The notes beneath the pieces are model-generated. The model had not been told where the DNA came from, did no database searches, and was given only the letters and a program-made list of their open reading frames with translations. The position numbers and the translations under genes were made by a program. Shown here piece by piece: positions 40,201 to 46,200 of a stretch of DNA of 64,000 nt. The DNA is from Elusimicrobiota bacterium (GTDB lineage Bacteria > Elusimicrobiota > Elusimicrobia > UBA1565 > UBA9628), in the NCBI GenBank assembly GCA_003452935.1, contig DMMY01000031.1, forward strand, positions 71,497 through 135,496. Direction: 5' to 3'. The stretch's first letter is position 1. The number at the start of each line of letters is the position of its first letter.

Positions 40201-43200
40201 GCCGCCAGTATCTGTTCAATAATCTCCAACCCGCGACTTACCGCATCCAGGCCTTCATCGATCTAAACGGAAATCTCATGCCCGAAGCCGGGGAGCCCGT
40301 CGCCTACAGCACCGCAACCGGCGTCTATTTCTCCACCTACACGATTCCCCACATGAATTTGACGCTCTGCGATAGGCGGCAGATCGTCGTCAACCAGACG
40401 CTTGCCGACGCGCTGGCCGCTTCTGATTGCCCGGCTCCGGATCACGATGGATCGCCGCAGCGGCTTTATACTTTCTGGGGCGTGCGCGGCCAGCCGGTCA
40501 CGATCGGCATGGAGGCGGTCGGCTTCTATGATTCCTACCTCATGCTCTACGGGCCCGACGGCCGCCTGCTGACCAACGACGACCAGTCCGGAGGCAACGG
40601 CAATGCCAGGATCACGAACTTCGTCCTGCCCCAGGACGGTCTCTACACGGTCGCGGCCTCGGCTTGGGGCATGACCACCGGCTCTTTCAGGCTTTCGCTC
40701 AAAGGTTCGGATGCCACCCTGGGTTCCGTTTCCGGCACGATCGAGTATCTGGGCAACCAAGGCGGCCAGATCGTGGTGGCGCTCTTCAGCAGCGTCAATT
40801 TTTCCTCGGTTTCCTACGTGACTTCCCAGGTGTTGACCAGCACGCGCAATTTCACTTTCGCGAGCCTGCCCACGGGTACGACTTATTACATGGGCTCTTT
40901 CGTGGACGTCAACTCCAATCTGCAGCCGGACGCCGGCGAGGACGGCGGCAACTACGGAGCCTCCGAGGCTAACAATTGGCAGTCCCTGCCCATCTCTTTG
41001 CAGAGCGGGCAGAACGTTTACGGCGCCAACATCACGATCCATCCCCAGATGGTCGCCAATCAAGCCTATGTGACCGGGAATATCGCCTATAGCGGCGCCC
41101 GTTTCGGCCCGGTGCGCGTGGAGCTATGGCCCAGCGCCGACTTCAAGGGCCGGCCCGCGGCCGTGCGAGAATTGCCCAACGGTCCGGGTCCCTATGACGC
41201 CGCGGTTCCGGGAGGCATGTCATTCTTCCTGCGCGCCTATATGGACCTCAACGGCAACTTCCAGCCCGATGCCGAGGAGCCCAAGGGCGTCTATTCTCCC
41301 TCCAACCAGGGCGCCGAGCCTCTTTACGCCGCGGCGAACGCCCAGTTGGTCAATATCGACATGGTCATCAAGGACCCGTGGGCTTCGCAAGGAGGCTTGG
41401 GCGCCTCGGGAGAGGGATCGGCCGCGATCCTGCCCAGCACCGTGGCGGCCGGAACCCAGGTCTTTTTCGCCACCATCACCTACACGGCCGGTTCCAACGG
41501 CATCCATGGCGGCGGCCGGGCCGGCTTCGTGGTTCCGTCCGGCTTCTCCTGGCCGCAGTGGGCCGGCGTCACGGCGCAGGTGGTCAATCCGCCCTCCACG
41601 GCGGTCATTTCCGCCGTGAGTTTCGCGGGCCAGTCCGCGTACGTCTCCCTCAACGCCGGGGAGTGGCTCAAGCCCGGCGAGCAGATCAAGTTCGTCTATG
41701 GCCCGGCCTGGGTGCCCTGCATGACCTCGTCGGCGACTTTCTCCGTGGTCAGCGCCCAGTTCGCCTTTATCCCGTTGCAGCCGCTTTTCGAGGGCGCCGC
41801 CAATCAGAGCCTGACCGTGGTGCCCGGCCCCGCGGCTTTCATCCAGCCGGTCAATCCCTACATCACGCTCAAGAGCGGCGAACTCTCCAGCGCCCAGGCC
41901 TTGGAGGCTCGCGATTTCTGCGGCAATCGGGCTCCGGTGGCGACGGCCGCGGCCGCGATGCTCCGGGCCAAGCGCTTCAGCCAGACGACCTTCAATTTCA
42001 ACGAATACGACGACACAGTGGGTTTCTCCACGTCGGCCAATTTGGCCCTATCCACGGACGTGGCGGTCAATTTCGCGGTCGGGCAGTCATCCCGCGCCTT
42101 CTTTGTCTTGGCGAATTCCACGGGCTTCCGCAATTTCGAGCTGTTCTTCAACCTGGCCGGCCCCAGCACTTATTACTATGGGTTCACGGTCTTGCCGCAA
42201 AACGCCTTGACCGGCGTTTCCGTGGCCACCTTCCCCGCGGCCGCGGGGGGCAACTCCGTGACCATCACGCCCAACAATGACGGGGCGGCGGACCAGGCTT
42301 ATTTGAGCTTTAGATTGGGCGAATCCAACCAGGGCTGGCACGTCCTGGTCAGTTCGGTGCCTTTTAAAGACGGAGTGTGGCCCGCTCCGATCTGGGAACG
42401 GTGGGGTTGGGGACAGCCGGCCATGGGCGAGGTCGCGTGGGACGGCCGCTACAGCCCCTGGATCAGCGGCGGCGTGCGCGTCCCCAGCGGCCTGTACTAC
42501 GTCCGCGTGGAGGTGGGCGGCTCGGGCGGGGTGCATGACGATCGCGCGAGCGTGCGCGTCTCCGTGCCCCAGGTCGCGGGCCGCTTCCATGACCTGGGCA
42601 ACGGCCAGCCGCCCTACGCGCCGTTGGCCCAGGCGCGCATCCAGGTTTACGGGCCCAACGGCTCCATGTTCACCCAGACCGACGGCAACGGCGACTACTT
42701 CCTGCCCGGCGTGTCGGCCGGCGTGTATAATGTCTTCGTCAGCCGCGATGACTTCCTCGACGGCAATCTGAGCGTCACGGTCGACGCCTCCGGAGCGGTT
42801 TCCACCTTCACGGCGCTCTCCTCCGCGGCCACCGGCTACATCAACGCCAATTCGGGCATCGACGTGCTGATGCGGCGCGCGCCCGTGCTTTACGTGGCGC
42901 CGAGGATATCGAGCGCGGCTTTCGGCGTGAGCTTCTCCAGCCAGACCGAGCAGTGGGGCAACATCATGGTGAAGTCCTCCACCATGGCCGCCTTCCAGCA
43001 GACCCTGTTCTCGCCCATGCGGCTGCCCGCCGGCACCACGACTTTCGACGACGGGGGGCGTTGGGACGCGGCTCTGTCCTCTTTCGTGGTGCGGACCACG
43101 ATCAAGTTCAACGTGGCCGTGGGGACGTATTCGGTGGAGGCCCAGTTCCTGGGGTTTGACAGGTCCACGGCCTCGGTCTATGTCGGCTGGGACGGCATTC

Positions 43201-46200
43201 GCGTGGCGCTGCCCGAGTTTACCCGCAAGAGCCGGATATCCGGGACCGTCGCCTTGTCCGCCAACGCGGAGGGCCGCTTCGTGTCGGTCAACGCCGTGCC
43301 GGCGGCTACGGGCACGGCGTTGACCGGGGGCTTCGGCGGCGTCTACCTGCCGCAGGGCGTGCTGACCGGAAATTACAGCATCTTCAACCTCGATGCCGGG
43401 ACCTATGCCGTGCGGGCCAACGCCTCGGGTTATTCGGCGTTGTCCTCGACCGTGGCCGTGCCCGCATCCAGCGACGTGGTCGTCAACTTCCCGGCGCTGC
43501 CGGCGGGCGCGCAGATCAGCGGCCAGGTTTTCGTGGGCCCGGCGACGACGGGCCGCAGCCTCGCCCTTTATGTCAACGCTTGGGCTCCGGGCTCGATGAA
43601 TTTCGGCTCCACGGTGGTCTTTCGGGCCGGCGGCGGCGGCGGCCTAGCCATCCCCTACGTTCTCAAGGGCCTCGACGCGGGCACGACCTATCAGCTTTAC
43701 TGCAATCTTTCCGGGGTCGAGGATATGAAGCTCGACGCGCTGGAGGATCTGCCGATCAAGGCCCTGGCCGGTTCCACCACGGATTTCCACTACGTCGCCA
43801 ACACCGGCGTCATCGCGGGCACCATCACCCTGCCTTCCGGCAGCACGGATTTCGCCAGCCTGATCCTCTTCGGCGAGACCGTCGCTTCCGTGCGGCCTAC
43901 GCGGGTAGGCGAAAAATTCTCGGTCGACGTGGTGACCGATCCGGTCGACGGTTTGGGCGACTTCACCTGCGTCTCCAACGGCGCCCCTCCGGACAATGAC
44001 GGGTACTGTCCGGCCAACGTCGCCACTTTCACGGTAACCGGACTTAATACCGAGACTTTCGACATCACTTTCCTCTATCGCACCAACGGCCAGACTCGCA
44101 AGCAGCGTCTGGCCGTGGTCAACGGCCGGACCACCAATGCCGAGATCGACCTGAGGGATCCGACCTACGCGATCGCCGGCTCCATCAACAACAGGATCAC
44201 CAACACCCGTTTCAACACGAACCCGAAGATCGTGGCCAACGCCCCCTACGGCAAGCCGCCAGGCTGGCCCGCGGAACTTTCATCGAGCACGGCGCGGGTC
44301 CTGGCGATCCGGCAGGACATAGCGCAGTTCAACGTGGCCATCTCGACGATATTCGACGCGGCGGCCACGCGCGTCGGCTTCCTGACCGAAGGCGGCTCGT
44401 TTACCATATCCAACGTGCCTTCCGGGGTCTATTACGTGCGCACCGAGAACCTGCGCGCCTGCGCGACCTGCGAGGTCGACGTTCCCGCAGCCGGCGCCGT
44501 CGTGCGCGTCGCCAACAACGTCTCCGGCGTCAATCTGGATTTGAGCGACGGCTACTCCGTGGCCGGAAGCATCTCTCTCGACGGCGGCATCAGGGATGCC
44601 CGGGTCCTGCAGGTGGCGGTCCGCAACCGGCGCCAGGAAGTGGTGCGTTCCAGCACCGTGTATCTGGGAGACGCGTCCTCCGGCCTCATGGCCAACTCGG
44701 TCGATTACACGTTCTCCAACCTGCCGGCCAATGAGTTCTACACCCTCAGCGTGAACGGAACCCAGTATCCGATCAAGTACGTGGGTCCGCCCATCAAGTT
44801 CCCGGATCCCAGCCTGTCTCCCAACGGCCTGGCGGCCAATCTTTCCAACCAGAACGTGCTCATGAAGCGCGCGGCCTACCTCGTGGGCCGGCTCAAGGAC
44901 ACGAACACGGGAGAGCTCATCAACTCGGCCAACGCCGCGCTGCTGGCTCCCTCCTTCCGGATATCGGCCATGGCCAATCCGTGGGTGGAGGGGGGCTACG
45001 CGCAATCTCCGCTGAGCACGGCGACGCTCAACCGGCCTATCGCCGAGGACAGCTACTTCCGGGTCGGGCCGCTGCTGCCGGACATCGCCTACGACCTCAG
45101 GCTGGCGCAGACCAGCTGGGACGCCGGCGCGCTGATGCAGGGCAGCCAGAACTACGCGCCCGTGGTCATGAGCGGCCTCGTCGCCCAGGGCGGCGAGATC
45201 AAGGACGTCGGGGTCGTGGCGCTCAGCCAGGGACAATCCATCACCGGCGTGGTGCGCTCCACGACGACGGGCAGCCCCTTGGGCGGCCTGAAGCTCCGGT
45301 CCAAGCCTTCCTTCGGCTTTATTGAGATGAACGTGGAGACCATGACCAACGGGCAGGGCCGCTATACCCTGTGGGTTTCCACGGCGGTCTCGAACCAATT
45401 CGACGTGACCGTGGCTCCGCGCGACGGCAACCTGGCGTCCGACGGCATGCGCTATGGCGAGGTGACGGCGCGCAACGTGATCGTCTCGACGACACCGGTC
45501 GATTTCGCCCTGCGGCCTCTGCTGGCCTCGGTCACGGGCCATGTCGCCGTGGCGGACGCGGCCGGCGGCGGAGAGCTCGCTTATCCCTTCGGCACGAACC
45601 GGGGTTATCCCGCGGCCGCCCTCAATTTGCAGCCCCAGGGCGTCGTTCCCAACGAGAATCCCCTGGGAGACATCGAGGCCATGACGGACGCCCAGGGGTA
45701 TTTCGAGGTGCCCGGCCTCTCGACCGGGACCTACGACTTGAGGGCCGCCAGCCTCGGTTATATGGTCTACAAGGCCACGGTCACGACCGACGCCTCGGGT
45801 TTCCGCATCTACGCCGGCTCGAACACGCCGGCCAACTACGTCCCGGGCAACATGATCGTCCTGACCCGCGGCGCCACGGTGAGCGGCCGCATCATCAAAT
45901 CCGACGGTTCGGCTCCCAACGAGACGGAAGTCGGCGGCGTGGCCGCGGCCAATTTCGCCCAGAACGAGTTCGTGATGGGCTCCGTCGACGTCGACGCGGT
46001 GGCCAAGACGGTCAATTCCTATTCCATCTCGGGCTTCAAGACCGGCGTGAGCTACGACCTCCTGATCCTGCCCAAGGAGAAGGGCGACAGCGTCAACGGG
46101 CCCGTGGAAGGAATGGGCGTGAGCTTCAGCGTGGCCGAGGCGACCTCGACCAAGAACATCAACCTGACCTACGTTTCCTCGGCCTTGGATTGCGTGCCCG

